A stretch of 64,000 nucleotides of DNA from assembly GCF_005434965.1 (NCBI RefSeq), contig NZ_SKCI01000003.1, forward strand, positions 186,001-250,000, given 5' to 3'. Shown here piece after piece: positions 26,019-34,759 of this stretch. Numbering within the stretch: the first letter of the stretch is position 1; each line of letters begins with the position of its first letter. Below the pieces are notes generated by a model that ran no database searches, was not told the origin of the DNA, and worked only from the letters and a program-made list of their open reading frames with translations. The DNA comes from Marimonas lutisalis. GTDB taxonomy: Bacteria > Pseudomonadota > Alphaproteobacteria > Rhodobacterales > Rhodobacteraceae. Both the position numbers and the translations under genes were made by a program.

Positions 26019-26755
26019 TCGCCGCCCTGCCGATGTATGACAGGCCGGAAACCGCCGCCGCGAATGACCGGCTGTGGCAGGCGATCCGCGCCCATCTGGG
26101 CCATGGTCCCCAGGCCCTGACCCGCGACATGGATGTCTGGGACATCTGGCAAAACCCCGACCTGTTACTGGCGCAAACCTGCGGTTATCCCTACCGCGCG
26201 CGCCTGCACGGCGCGGTCACACTGGTCGGTACACCCGATTATGGCCTGCCCGGCTGCCCGCCGGGCCACTATTGTTCCGTCTTCGTCGCCCGCGCTGATG
26301 ATCCCGTCGACACGCTTGACGCCTTTTCCGGGCGCCGGTTCGCCTACAACGAAGCGCTGTCCCAATCCGGCTGGGCGGCGCCCGCCACCCACATGGCCGG
26401 GCTTGGCCTCGCACCGGGTCCGCTCATCAAGACCGGCGCACACCGCGCCTCGGCGCGCGCCGTGGCCGAGGGCCGGGCCGATTTCGCCGCGCTCGACGCG
26501 GTGACATGGACGCTGATCCAGGCGCATGACAGCTTTGCCGCAAACTTGCGTGAAATCACTCGCACCCGGCCGACGCCCGGCCTGCCGCTGATCACTGCGA
26601 AAACCCGCGATCCCGCGCCGCTCTTTGCCGCCACGCGCCAGGCCATCGCCGATCTTTCCGACGCGGATCGCCCCCTCCTGCATATCAGAGATCTCATCGC
26701 CATTCCGGCCCGCGCCTATCTCGACGTGCCGAACCCGCCCCCGCCGCGCCCCTGA
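26015..26755 (+). CDS. PhnD-like phosphate/phosphonate-binding-fold protein without signal peptide
   Basis: The 246 residues have the PBP2 fold pattern of PhnD-like proteins: WDIWQNPDLLLAQTCGYPYRARL, VGTPDY..GCPPGHYCSVFVARAD, FSGRRFAYNEALSQSGW and GRADFAALDAVTW. No signal peptide or lipobox is visible, and the start overlaps the TerB gene. It is therefore either cytoplasmic or an unusual sensor-like relative rather than a transporter component. No permease is adjacent. Confidence 0.72.
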   Translation: MIAALPMYDRPETAAANDRLWQAIRAHLGHGPQALTRDMDVWDIWQNPDLLLAQTCGYPYRARLHGAVTLVGTPDYGLPGCPPGHYCSVFVARADDPVDTLDAFSGRRFAYNEALSQSGWAAPATHMAGLGLAPGPLIKTGAHRASARAVAEGRADFAALDAVTWTLIQAHDSFAANLREITRTRPTPGLPLITAKTRDPAPLFAATRQAIADLSDADRPLLHIRDLIAIPARAYLDVPNPPPPRP

Positions 26756-26881
26756 CGCCGCCCAAATCTGCGGCAATTCCGCTTTCCCGGGCCGAGCCTT
26801 GGCATTGCTCATTGCATCCGCCCCGTTTTTGGGCCCTACTCTCTCGTTGAAACCGCTCATCGAATTAACGAACGGACAACC

Positions 26882-27676
26882 GTGCCCCAAGACGCTGCCC
26901 AGGATACCACGCCCCCGGTTATCGAAGTCCGCAACCTGTTCAAGGCCTTCGGCTCGCTCGAAGTGATCAAGGGCGTCAGCATCACCGCGCACAAGGGCGA
27001 CGTTATTACGCTCATCGGCTCATCAGGCTCGGGCAAATCCACCATCCTGCGCTGCATCAACCTGCTTGAAAACAGCCAGCAGGGCGAAATCCTGTTCCAG
27101 GGCGAACCCGTGAAATGGAGGGGCGAGGGCCACCACCGCCACCCGGCCGATCCCAAGCAGGTGGTGCGCATCCGCACCAACCTCAGCATGGTGTTCCAGC
27201 AGTTCAATCTCTGGTCGCACCTGACCGTTGCGCAAAATGTCATGGAGGCCCCCGTCACCGTGCTGGGCCGCCCTCGTCACGAGGCCGAGGACTCCGCCCG
27301 CCGCTATCTTGAAAAGGTCGGCATCGGCGAAAAGGCAGATGCCTGGCCTGCACAGCTGTCGGGTGGCCAGCAACAGCGCGCCGCCATCGCCCGCGCCCTG
27401 GCAATGGAGCCCGAGGCGCTGCTATTCGACGAACCCACCTCGGCGCTCGATCCCGAACTGGAACAAGAGGTTGTGAGAGTCATCAAGGACCTTGCCGCAG
27501 AAGGCCGTACGATGATGATCGTCACTCACGACATGAAACTGGCGCAAGACGTCTCAGACCACGTGATCTTTCTGCATGACGGACGAATCGAAGAAGAAGG
27601 CCCGCCCGATCAGATGTTCGGAAATCCGCAATCCGAACGGCTCAAGGGCTTTCTTTCCTCAACCGTTCATGCCTGA
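26882..27676 (+). CDS. amino-acid ABC transporter ATP-binding protein (HisP/OccP type)
   Basis: The 264-residue ATPase has Walker A GSSGSGKST, the Q-loop MVFQQFNLWSHLT, the signature LSGGQQQRAAIARALAM and Walker B ALLFDEPTSALDPE. The KWRGEGHHRHPADPKQ insertion after LFQGEPV is typical of the histidine/lysine/arginine/octopine subclass. It starts at GTG and is followed by the binding protein and two permeases, forming one importer. Confidence 0.93.
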   Translation: MPQDAAQDTTPPVIEVRNLFKAFGSLEVIKGVSITAHKGDVITLIGSSGSGKSTILRCINLLENSQQGEILFQGEPVKWRGEGHHRHPADPKQVVRIRTNLSMVFQQFNLWSHLTVAQNVMEAPVTVLGRPRHEAEDSARRYLEKVGIGEKADAWPAQLSGGQQQRAAIARALAMEPEALLFDEPTSALDPELEQEVVRVIKDLAAEGRTMMIVTHDMKLAQDVSDHVIFLHDGRIEEEGPPDQMFGNPQSERLKGFLSSTVHA

Positions 27677-27730
27677 GAAGAATGCGGGAAATCTTTGAAA
27701 GTACTCGACAAACCACTAAGGGAGCAAACC

Positions 27731-28453
27731 ATGAAAAAACTGATCCTGACCACGGCCGCGCTGGCGCTTTCCGCCGGCATGGCGCTCGCCGGAAGCCACG
27801 GCCAGACCGTGCGCCTTGGCACCGAAGGGGCCTATGCGCCCTGGAACTTCATCAACGACAAGGGCGAGGTCGACGGCTTCGAGCGCGAACTGGGCGACGA
27901 GCTCTGCAAGCGCGCCGAGCTGACCTGCGAATGGGTCACCAATGAATGGGATTCGATCATTCCCAACCTCGTGTCTGGCAACTATGACGTGATCATCGCG
28001 GGCATGTCGATCACTGACGAACGCGAAGAGGTGATCGACTTCACCCAGGCCTACACCCCGCCGGATCCTTCGATCTATATCTCCTTGGACGAGGGTCTCG
28101 ATGTCGAAAAAGCCGTGATCGCAGCTCAATCCACCACGATTCAGGCCGCCTTCATTGCAGAAAAGGGATGGCAACTCATCGAGTTCGCCACTGCCGAGGA
28201 AACCGTCGCCGCTGTGCGCAACGGCGAAGCCGACGCGGTTCTGGCTGACGAAGCCTATCTCAAACCCTTCGAAGGGCAGGACGGCCTCGTGGTCCTCGAA
28301 CGCACCGAGATGATCGGTGGCGGCGTCGGCCTCGGCCTGCGCGAAAGCGACACCGAGCTGAAGGAAAAGCTCAACGCGGCCATCCAGTCGATGAAGGATG
28401 ACGGCTCGCTCAACGAGCTCATCGTCAAATGGGAAGTGGCTTCCACCTGGTAA
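27731..28453 (+). CDS. amino-acid ABC transporter periplasmic binding protein (Lys/Arg/ornithine-like)
   Basis: The 240 residues begin with a signal peptide ending ALAGSH. They continue with RLGTEGAYAPWNFINDKGEVDGFERELGDELCKR, CEWVTNEWDSIIPNLVSGNYDVIIAGMSITDEREEVIDFT, the standard binding-protein pattern of the LAO/HisJ family. Cys residues (CKRAELTC) may form a disulfide. A terminator-like hairpin follows its stop, so this gene may be expressed more highly than the permeases. Confidence 0.92.
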   Translation: MKKLILTTAALALSAGMALAGSHGQTVRLGTEGAYAPWNFINDKGEVDGFERELGDELCKRAELTCEWVTNEWDSIIPNLVSGNYDVIIAGMSITDEREEVIDFTQAYTPPDPSIYISLDEGLDVEKAVIAAQSTTIQAAFIAEKGWQLIEFATAEETVAAVRNGEADAVLADEAYLKPFEGQDGLVVLERTEMIGGGVGLGLRESDTELKEKLNAAIQSMKDDGSLNELIVKWEVASTW

Positions 28454-28462
28454 GCCCCTGAC

Positions 28463-28493
28463 GGCCCCCGCGTTACCGCGCGGGGGCCCTTTT
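28463..28493 (+). terminator. hairpin with T-run between binding protein and permease
   Basis: GGCCCCCGCG (28463-28472), loop TTACCG, CGCGGGGGCC (28479-28488), then CTTTT. It would allow partial termination before the permease genes. Confidence 0.75.
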
Positions 28494-28506
28494 CTCCGGG
28501 ACATCC

Positions 28507-29391
28507 ATGTTCGATTTCTGCACCGATCCCGACACGCTGGGCACATTCCAGTGGTTTGCCTGCTACCTGACCACGGGCAAGCATATGGGCATGTACTGGT
28601 CGGTTCTGACCGTGCTGGTATTGCTGGCCATCACCGCCCCCGCGGCGCTGCTCTTCGGCTTTTTCGGTGCCCGGGCGGCGCGCTCGCGCATCCTGCCTCT
28701 GTCCTGGCTCGGCAAGGGCTATATCGCCATCACCCGTGGCGTGCCCGACATCGCCTTCTTCATGTTCTTCGTGATCGCGCTGGACCAGATGTTCGAATAT
28801 GCCCGGCACAAGATCAAATGCCCCGACTGGACCGAGCCCGTGCGCCAGGGCAACGATTTCATCGTCTGCACCCAGGCCAAGCTGCCACTGGGCAACTCGC
28901 CGCAATGGGTGCATGAAACCTACGGCTTCTTCCTCGCAGTACTGACTTTCGCCATCGTTTTCGGCGCCTTCACCGCCAACGTGCTCTACGGCGCCATGCG
29001 CGCCGTGCCCCGCGCCCAGATGGAAACCGCCGAGGCCTATGGCATGTCGCGCCGTCAGGCCTTCTGGCGCGTGCTGGTGCCGCAGATGTGGGTCTATGCG
29101 ATCCCCGGCCTGGGCAACCTCTGGATGATCCTGATCAAGGCCACCCCCCTTCTCTTCCTTCTCGGGGTCGAGGATATCGTCTACTGGGCCAAGGACCTGG
29201 GCGAAACCAAACACGCCCGCTTCACCGACTACCCGCATGGCGACTGGCGTATCTGGTACTTCCTGGCGCTGCTGGTCTTCTATCTCGCCTTCACCTGGGT
29301 CTCGGAAAAATTTATCGCCCGGCTCACCCGGCGGCTGTCCCACGGGCAGGCCACGCTTGGCGGCGATGCGCAGCGAAAGGCAACGGCATGA
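28507..29391 (+). CDS. amino-acid ABC transporter permease (HisQ-like)
   Basis: The 294-residue membrane protein has several hydrophobic segments and the EAA-type cytoplasmic loop METAEAYGMSRRQAFWRVLVPQMW that contacts the ATPase. A first periplasmic loop (KHKIKCPDWTEPVRQGNDFIVCTQAKLPLGNSP) is longer than in HisQ. The motif LYGAMRAVPRAQ marks the polar amino-acid subfamily. It overlaps the next permease by four bases. Confidence 0.9.
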   Translation: MFDFCTDPDTLGTFQWFACYLTTGKHMGMYWSVLTVLVLLAITAPAALLFGFFGARAARSRILPLSWLGKGYIAITRGVPDIAFFMFFVIALDQMFEYARHKIKCPDWTEPVRQGNDFIVCTQAKLPLGNSPQWVHETYGFFLAVLTFAIVFGAFTANVLYGAMRAVPRAQMETAEAYGMSRRQAFWRVLVPQMWVYAIPGLGNLWMILIKATPLLFLLGVEDIVYWAKDLGETKHARFTDYPHGDWRIWYFLALLVFYLAFTWVSEKFIARLTRRLSHGQATLGGDAQRKATA

Positions 29392-30191
29392 GCTGCTTGC
29401 AAACCATCCAGGACTATGCCCTGCGGTCGATCGGCATCGGCGAACGCCTCCTGCCGAGGAGTGACTTCACCCTCTGCCAGCAGTTTACCCTGATCGGCTC
29501 GGGGATGATCTGGAATATCTATTTCGCCGTGCTGGCGCTGCTCATTGGCTTCTTCATCGCCTCGGCCGTGGCGGTGGGCAAGAATGCCGGCCCCGCCTGG
29601 ATCCGCAAACCCTGCGAATGGTTCATCTTCATCTTCCGCGGCTCGCCCCTGTTCATCCAGTTCTTCTTTGCCTATTTCATCTTCCTGTCGATCAAGAAGG
29701 CAGGCTACATGCCCTGGCTGACCTCGGCGCAGGCCGGCGCGCTGGTGGTTCTGATCCTCAATACCGCCGCCTACTCTGGTGAAATCTTCTATGGCGCGCT
29801 ACGCGCGGTCCCGCGCGGCGATGTCGAGGCCGCAGATGCCTATGGCATCTCCGGCTGGCCGCGTTTCCGCCGCATCCTCTGGCCGACAATGATGCGGCTC
29901 GGCTGGCCCGCCTACACGAACGAGGCGATCTTTCTCTTCCACGCCACCACGCTGGTCTTTTTCTCGGCCTTCCCGACGCTGGGCCAGCGCGGTGATGCGC
30001 TCTACTACGCCAGCTATTTCGCCGACAAGACCTTCAACCCATTCATCCCCTACCCGATCCTGGCGGGCTATTTCATCCTGTTCTCGCTTTTGATCATCGG
30101 GCTGTTCGGCCTGATCAACCGCCACCTCAATCGCCACCTGCCACAGGAATCGCGCCGCGGCCTGCGTATCCGTCCCAACCTGATGCGATGA
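29388..30191 (+). CDS. amino-acid ABC transporter permease (HisM-like)
   Basis: The 267-residue membrane protein carries the EAA loop VEAADAYGISGWPRFRRILWPTMMRL. It also has IFRGSPLFIQFFFAYF and the subfamily motif YGALRAVPRGD. Its start at ATG 29388 overlaps the upstream stop. With the upstream permease it forms the channel of the basic-amino-acid importer 26882-30191. Confidence 0.9.
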   Translation: MSCLQTIQDYALRSIGIGERLLPRSDFTLCQQFTLIGSGMIWNIYFAVLALLIGFFIASAVAVGKNAGPAWIRKPCEWFIFIFRGSPLFIQFFFAYFIFLSIKKAGYMPWLTSAQAGALVVLILNTAAYSGEIFYGALRAVPRGDVEAADAYGISGWPRFRRILWPTMMRLGWPAYTNEAIFLFHATTLVFFSAFPTLGQRGDALYYASYFADKTFNPFIPYPILAGYFILFSLLIIGLFGLINRHLNRHLPQESRRGLRIRPNLMR

Positions 30192-30197
30192 GCCGCG

Positions 30198-30755
30198 TCA
30201 GCTCGACGGCATTTCGCCGACCTTGGCCTTCTCGATCGCCGGCAGGATCGTCTCGTTCAGCACCCGCTGCGTGATCGGACCGGCAAAGCGCATCACCACC
30301 CGCCCGTTGGCGTCGATGATAAAGGTCTCCGGCGCGCCATAGACACCCCAGTCGATCTTGGTGCGCGCGGTCTTCGCCTCGCCCAGGTGGGAAAACGGAT
30401 TGCCGTCCTCTTCCAGATAGGCCAGCGCCCGCGCCGTGGTGTCGTCGAAATTGATCCCGTGCAGCGGCACATCCAGGTTGTCGCGCATCCACAACAGCGT
30501 CGGATGCTCGGCCCGGCAGGCCACGCACCAAGTGCCCCAGAAATTCACCAGCTTCACGGTCGGCTGCGCCAGAACCTCGTCGGTCAGAAGCGGCGTTTCC
30601 CCCAGTTGCGCCAGTTCCACCGGCGGCGCCTGTTTGCCCACCAACTGCGACGGCAACTCGTCGGGATTGTCCCGCTTCATTCCGAAATAGAACAACGCCG
30701 CCAGCGCCGCAAAGACCAGCGGCGGCGCCACCATCATCGGGCTGAGCTTAGCCAT
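30198..30755 (-). CDS. ccmG: cytochrome c maturation thiol:disulfide oxidoreductase CcmG/DsbE
   Basis: This membrane-anchored thioredoxin reduces apocytochrome c cysteines before haem ligation. The 185 residues comprise an N-terminal anchor (about 8-24) and a thioredoxin fold with C77-V-A-C80 in NFWGTWCVACRAEHP. The conserved DWGVYGAPETFIID contains the cis-Pro. It overlaps ccmD by eight bases and converges on the amino-acid permease gene with a 6-bp gap. Confidence 0.95.
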   Translation of the reverse strand: MAKLSPMMVAPPLVFAALAALFYFGMKRDNPDELPSQLVGKQAPPVELAQLGETPLLTDEVLAQPTVKLVNFWGTWCVACRAEHPTLLWMRDNLDVPLHGINFDDTTARALAYLEEDGNPFSHLGEAKTARTKIDWGVYGAPETFIIDANGRVVMRFAGPITQRVLNETILPAIEKAKVGEMPSS

Positions 30756-30906
30756 TCTGCTTCCTCCGCACTTCCACCTCGTCAAGCTGCGCCTTCACCT
30801 TGCGCGACCGCCGCAGGCTCAACCACACCAGCGAGAAGATCAGCACCAGAGAGACCGCGTAAGACGACAGCACGGCTTCCGCATATTTTCCCAGTTCCAA
30901 GTTCAT
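30748..30906 (-). CDS. ccmD: haem exporter protein CcmD
   Basis: The 52-residue single-span membrane protein (hydrophobic region about 15-29) has a basic C-terminal tail (LRRSRKVKAQLDEVEVRRKQNG) that follows the family pattern. CcmD releases holo-CcmE from CcmABC. ATG 30906 overlaps the ccmC stop by four bases. The size and location between ccmC and ccmG make the call secure. Confidence 0.88.
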   Translation of the reverse strand: MNLELGKYAEAVLSSYAVSLVLIFSLVWLSLRRSRKVKAQLDEVEVRRKQNG

Positions 30907-31643
30907 CCCAGGCGCTCCCGTGCCAAAAGCGCCCGCATCCGGCGGGCGCGGATTTCGGTATTGGTGCGAATGATCACCAGCACCACGAAGAACAGGACGA
31001 ACCCCGCGATACAAACCACCAGCGGCAGGTAATAGGACGGGTCCAGCGGATCTTTCTCACCCACCTTCATGATCGTCGAATCCTGGTGCAGCCCCTGGTT
31101 CCAGAATTTCACCGCATAGCGGCTCAGAACCGCAAACACCGAACCCACAAGGCACAGCACGCTGGTCAGGTCGGCCGCCGTGTCATCGTTCTCGATCGCC
31201 GCCCACAGCGCCATGTAGCCCAGGTAAAAAAGGAACAGGATCAGGAACGAGGTCAGCCGCGGATCCCAGGCCCACCAGGTGCCCCACATCGGCTGGCCCC
31301 AGATCGCCCCGGTGGCCAGCGCGATCACCGTCATCACCGCGCCGATCGGCGCCGCCGCCCGCGCGGCCAGAGCGCTCACATGGTGGCGCCGCACGATCCA
31401 CACCAGCGAGGTCACCAGCATCATCACCCAGATATTGATCGCCATCATCGCGCTGGGCACGTGGATGAACATGATCTTCACGGTCGAACCCTGGCGGTAA
31501 TCATTGGGCGTGAAGAAGAACCCCCAGATCAGCCCCCCCACGAAAAAGATCAGCGTCGCAACCGCGAAGAACGGCAGAAGTCGCTCGGTCGTGCGCATGA
31601 ATTTCAGCGGGTTGGCATATTCCCACAGCGCGTTCAGGTTCAT
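30903..31643 (-). CDS. ccmC: haem ABC transporter permease CcmC
   Basis: The 246-residue protein has six predicted spans, the periplasmic WWAWDPRLTSFLILFLFYLGY tryptophan-rich motif that binds haem, and FFTPNDYRQGSTVKIMFIHVPSA with one conserved His. It moves haem to CcmE together with CcmAB. It is separated from ccmB by a radical-SAM gene and two intergenic gaps, so it probably has its own promoter. Confidence 0.95.
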   Translation of the reverse strand: MNLNALWEYANPLKFMRTTERLLPFFAVATLIFFVGGLIWGFFFTPNDYRQGSTVKIMFIHVPSAMMAINIWVMMLVTSLVWIVRRHHVSALAARAAAPIGAVMTVIALATGAIWGQPMWGTWWAWDPRLTSFLILFLFYLGYMALWAAIENDDTAADLTSVLCLVGSVFAVLSRYAVKFWNQGLHQDSTIMKVGEKDPLDPSYYLPLVVCIAGFVLFFVVLVIIRTNTEIRARRMRALLARERLG

Positions 31644-31770
31644 GATGTGACGGTCCTTCGTCCTGTTTGACCCGCCTCATGCCGCGGCGCGGACAGGCCC
31701 GCCTTGATCTGCCTTAAATCGCGGCGCATTTCCAGCCTGAAAGGTTCACAAAATCATCACCTTTGCCGCA

Positions 31771-32841
31771 TCATGCCCCGATCAGGTGCACCGGCTGGCG
31801 TTTGCGTCCCCATGTGCCGGGCGGGCCGTCGAAAACACCGGGCATCTGCGTGCCGCAGTCCAGGCACCGCCCCTGCCCGTCCAGCTTCCAGTCCGAAATC
31901 AGGTGCCAGTCGCGCTCGATCACGCGCGCCCCGCAGCCCGCGCAATAGCTCGACTGCGCCTCGTCGTGATTGACGTTGCCGATATAGACGTGGCGAATAC
32001 CCGCCTCTTTCGCCACCGCCCGCGCGCGCAACAGCGTCTCCACCGGAGTGGCATCGCGGTCCATCATCCGGTGATCGGGGCGGAACGCGGTGAAATGCAC
32101 CGGCACGTCCTGCCCGCAGGTCTCCACGATCCAGCGGCTCATCTCCTCGATCTCACCCACCGCATCGTTCTCGCCCGGAATCAGCAGCACGGTCAGCTCC
32201 ACCCAGCAGCCCGCCTCGTTCACCGCATAGGCGATATTGTCCAGCACCGGGCCCAGTTCCGCGCCCGTCAGCCTGCGATAGAACCGGTCGGTAAAGCCCT
32301 TGAGGTCGATATTCACCGCGTCCATCGCGCCAAAGAACTCCGCGCGCGCCTCTTCGGTCACATAGGCGGCGGTCACGCCCACGTTCTTCACGCCCCGCGC
32401 GCGGCAGGCCTCCGCGATATCCACGGCATATTCCAGGAAAATCACCGGATCGTTGTAGGTATAGGCGACCGACCGGCAGCCGGCGTTCCGCGCCGCCCGC
32501 GCAATCGTCTCCGGGCTCGCCTCCTGCGCCAGGAGATCCGTGTCACGGCTCTTTGACATCTCGTGGTTCTGGCAGAACTTGCAGGCCAGGTTGCAGCCTG
32601 CCGTGCCGAAACTCAGCACCGGCGTGCCCGGCAGAAAATGGTTGAGCGGTTTCTTCTCGATCGGATCGATGCAGAACCCCGACGACCGACCATAGGTGTC
32701 CAGCACCAGATGGTCGCCCTCGCGCATGCGCACGAAGCACATACCGCGCTGACCATCGCGCAGCGCACAGAGCCGCGGGCACAGATCGCAGACGATCCGC
32801 CCATCCTCGGCCATGTGCCAGTATCGCGCCAATTTGCCCAT
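31771..32841 (-). CDS. AmmeMemoRadiSam-type radical SAM protein (AmrS-like)
   Basis: The 356-residue protein has the radical SAM cluster motif C83-N-L-A-C87-K-F-C90, preceded by an N-terminal CDLCPRLC (C18, C21, C25) and C35, and followed by conserved TYNDPVIFLEYA, NIDLKGFTDRFYR and a C-terminal CxxC pair (CAGCG..CLDCG) that may bind a metal. This is the AmrS architecture. The usual partners (MEMO1-like AmrB and AMMECR1-like AmrA) are not in the window. It lies between ccmB and ccmC; the chemistry is unknown. Confidence 0.86.
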   Translation of the reverse strand: MGKLARYWHMAEDGRIVCDLCPRLCALRDGQRGMCFVRMREGDHLVLDTYGRSSGFCIDPIEKKPLNHFLPGTPVLSFGTAGCNLACKFCQNHEMSKSRDTDLLAQEASPETIARAARNAGCRSVAYTYNDPVIFLEYAVDIAEACRARGVKNVGVTAAYVTEEARAEFFGAMDAVNIDLKGFTDRFYRRLTGAELGPVLDNIAYAVNEAGCWVELTVLLIPGENDAVGEIEEMSRWIVETCGQDVPVHFTAFRPDHRMMDRDATPVETLLRARAVAKEAGIRHVYIGNVNHDEAQSSYCAGCGARVIERDWHLISDWKLDGQGRCLDCGTQMPGVFDGPPGTWGRKRQPVHLIGA

Positions 32842-32883
32842 GACCAGAAGATAAGCGCGCGCGCCCGCAATTCCAGACCGATC

Positions 32884-32939
32884 CCCTGCTTCATCTGACC
32901 GAAAATATCTCGGGGAGCGCGAGGGGCAGCGCCCCTCGC
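32884..32939. repeat. dispersed intergenic element, copy 2 (with a 9-bp GC-rich stem)
   Basis: CCCTGCTTCATCT, then AAAATATC, then CGGGG and a perfect stem GCGAGGGGC-AGC-GCCCCTCGC (32919-32939). It matches copy 1 at 16021-16071 in the leader, with a different stem. It lies just downstream of ccmB on the minus strand. Confidence 0.6.
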
Positions 32940-32960
32940 TCCCGCCAGTGCACCCGCGTC

Positions 32961-33617
32961 TCAGCGCAGGTTCACGCGCAACACCGCCGCGCTGGCAAAG
33001 GGCAACAGCGCGATCACCCCCGCGCTGATCCCCGCCAGCATCAGAAGCGGCGTCGCGATCTCGGCCCCTTCCGCCCCGCGCCGCGCCACCTCGGCGCCGA
33101 AAATCAGCGTCGGCACGTAAAGCGGCAACACCAGAAGGCTCATCAGCAACCCGCCGCGCTTCAACCCCACGGTGAGCGCCGCGCCGAAGGTGCCCACCAC
33201 CGACAGCGCCGGCGTGCCCAGCAGCAGCGACAGGACCAGCGGACCATAGCCCGCCTGCGGCAGGCTCATCAGCACGCCGAAAAGCGGGCTCGCGATCACC
33301 AGCGGCAGGCCGGTGGTGATCCAGTGCGCCAGCGCCTTCATCGTCACGATCCCTTCCAGCGGCAGGGGCGATGTCGCCAGCAGGTCGAGACTGCCATCCT
33401 CCCAGTCCAGCGCGAAAATCCGGTCCAGCGACAACAGGCAGGCCAGAAGCGCCCCCAGCCACAGGATGCCCGGCGCGATCTTCGACAAGAGCCCGGTCTG
33501 AGGCCCAACGCCAAAGGGCACCAGCGTCACCACGATCAGGAAAAAGGCAAGCCCCAGGCCAAAGCCCCCGCCCGCCCGCATCGCAAGCCGCAGATCGCGG
33601 ATCAACAGCGCGATCAC
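32961..33617 (-). CDS. ccmB: haem exporter permease CcmB
   Basis: The 218-residue protein has six hydrophobic segments and the CcmB pattern [30 protein letters not shown] and [16 protein letters not shown] at 33617 was chosen because it starts [12 protein letters not shown] and overlaps the ccmA stop by four bases. Confidence 0.93.
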   Translation of the reverse strand: MIALLIRDLRLAMRAGGGFGLGLAFFLIVVTLVPFGVGPQTGLLSKIAPGILWLGALLACLLSLDRIFALDWEDGSLDLLATSPLPLEGIVTMKALAHWITTGLPLVIASPLFGVLMSLPQAGYGPLVLSLLLGTPALSVVGTFGAALTVGLKRGGLLMSLLVLPLYVPTLIFGAEVARRGAEGAEIATPLLMLAGISAGVIALLPFASAAVLRVNLR

Positions 33618-34231
33618 AGGAACACCTCGTCGAAATGCTCGTCCTTCGGCGCGCGCGCCTTGAAGGGCCCCACATCCAGCACCTCCGCCTCGTCCAGACC
33701 CAGGTCGATATGCGTCGCGATCAGTGCCATGCCGCCCCCGGCCAGGTGCGCGCGGATCGCCGCGCCGAACATCGCCACCGCGTCCACGTCGAGCGAAACC
33801 GTCGGCTCGTCCAGCACCCACACAGGCCGCCCCGTCACCAGCAGCCGCGCCAGCCCCAGCCGCCGCTTCTGCCCCGCCGAGAGCGCGCCCGCGGGCCGGT
33901 CACGCAGCTCGCGCAGGGCAAACCCCTCCAGCGCCGGTTCGATCGTCCCGGTGCCGAAAACCGCCGCCCAGAAGGTCAGGTTCTCCTCCACGCTCAGCGT
34001 CGCCTTCAACCCGTCGGCATGGGCGGCATAGGCCATCGCCTCGCGGTCCAGCCCGATTTCGCCCGCCAGCGGTGGCTGCAGCCCGGCCACCGTGCGCAAC
34101 AGCGTCGTCTTGCCGATCCCGTTCGGTCCGCGCAAAATCAGCGAGCGGCCGGGCTTCACCGCAAAGTTCAGCCCCTCCAGCACGGGAATGCCGCCACGGG
34201 CGACGGCCAGATCGGTCACACGCAATTCCAT
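33614..34231 (-). CDS. ccmA: haem exporter ATP-binding protein CcmA
   Basis: The 205-residue ATPase has Walker A GPNGIGKT (35-42), the signature [15 protein letters not shown] and Walker [13 protein letters not shown]. It energises release of haem-loaded CcmE. It overlaps ccmB, which follows. The 172-bp gap upstream has a possible divergent copy of the dispersed element but no clear promoter. Confidence 0.95.
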   Translation of the reverse strand: MELRVTDLAVARGGIPVLEGLNFAVKPGRSLILRGPNGIGKTTLLRTVAGLQPPLAGEIGLDREAMAYAAHADGLKATLSVEENLTFWAAVFGTGTIEPALEGFALRELRDRPAGALSAGQKRRLGLARLLVTGRPVWVLDEPTVSLDVDAVAMFGAAIRAHLAGGGMALIATHIDLGLDEAEVLDVGPFKARAPKDEHFDEVFL

Positions 34232-34403
34232 GGCCTTGCCTTACCCCATGCCGCGAAGGGAAAAAACCCTGCTCTTTCTTGGCACTAAATACTCGCCTGC
34301 CCGCCGCGGGCCGCAGGCCCCACGCCTGCCGTACAGGCGCAGGGCCGCCGCCGAGGCGCGGGGTGGGCGGGTGGGCGCGCCGGGGCGGCGGCCCTTGCCC
34401 CAT

Positions 34404-34757
34404 TCACACCGGGTAGGCCGCCATTGCCACGCGCCGACCCTCGGCGGCCAGCACGTTCCAGGTGCGGCAGGCGGCCGGCGTGTTCATCACCTCCGCGCCC
34501 ATGCCCGCCGCCTCGATCGCATCGCGCAGATCGGGCGCGATATGCGCGATCTCGGCGCCGGTGCCGAAAAAGATCACGTCGATCTCGCCCGCCAGCGCCA
34601 GCACCGCCTCGCGGTCCTCGTAGCCGCCCCAGCTGCGTACGCCGGTCAGGGTCAGCAGCACCGGCCCCTCGCAGACCTCGCCCCCGATGCGGAAAAACCC
34701 CGGGCCATAGCCGTCGATCGGGGTCACGTCTCCGAACTGCGTTTCGGTCAGTTTCAT
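34404..34757 (-). CDS. Mth938-like (DUF498/NDUFAF3-type) protein
   Basis: The 117-residue protein reads MKLTETQFGDVTPIDGYGPGFFRIGGEV and IDVIFFGTGAEIAHI, matching the Mth938-like/DUF498 family. Human NDUFAF3 of this fold helps assemble complex I, so an assembly role is plausible but unproven. It starts two bases after the TauE/SafE stop. Confidence 0.82.
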   Translation of the reverse strand: MKLTETQFGDVTPIDGYGPGFFRIGGEVCEGPVLLTLTGVRSWGGYEDREAVLALAGEIDVIFFGTGAEIAHIAPDLRDAIEAAGMGAEVMNTPAACRTWNVLAAEGRRVAMAAYPV

Positions 34758-34759
34758 CG

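Noticed and set aside
32842-33675. Long N-terminal extension that would fuse the radical-SAM gene to the ccmB region
   Set aside because: The sense in that part belongs to ccmB in another frame; the ATG at 32841 starts the conserved domain.
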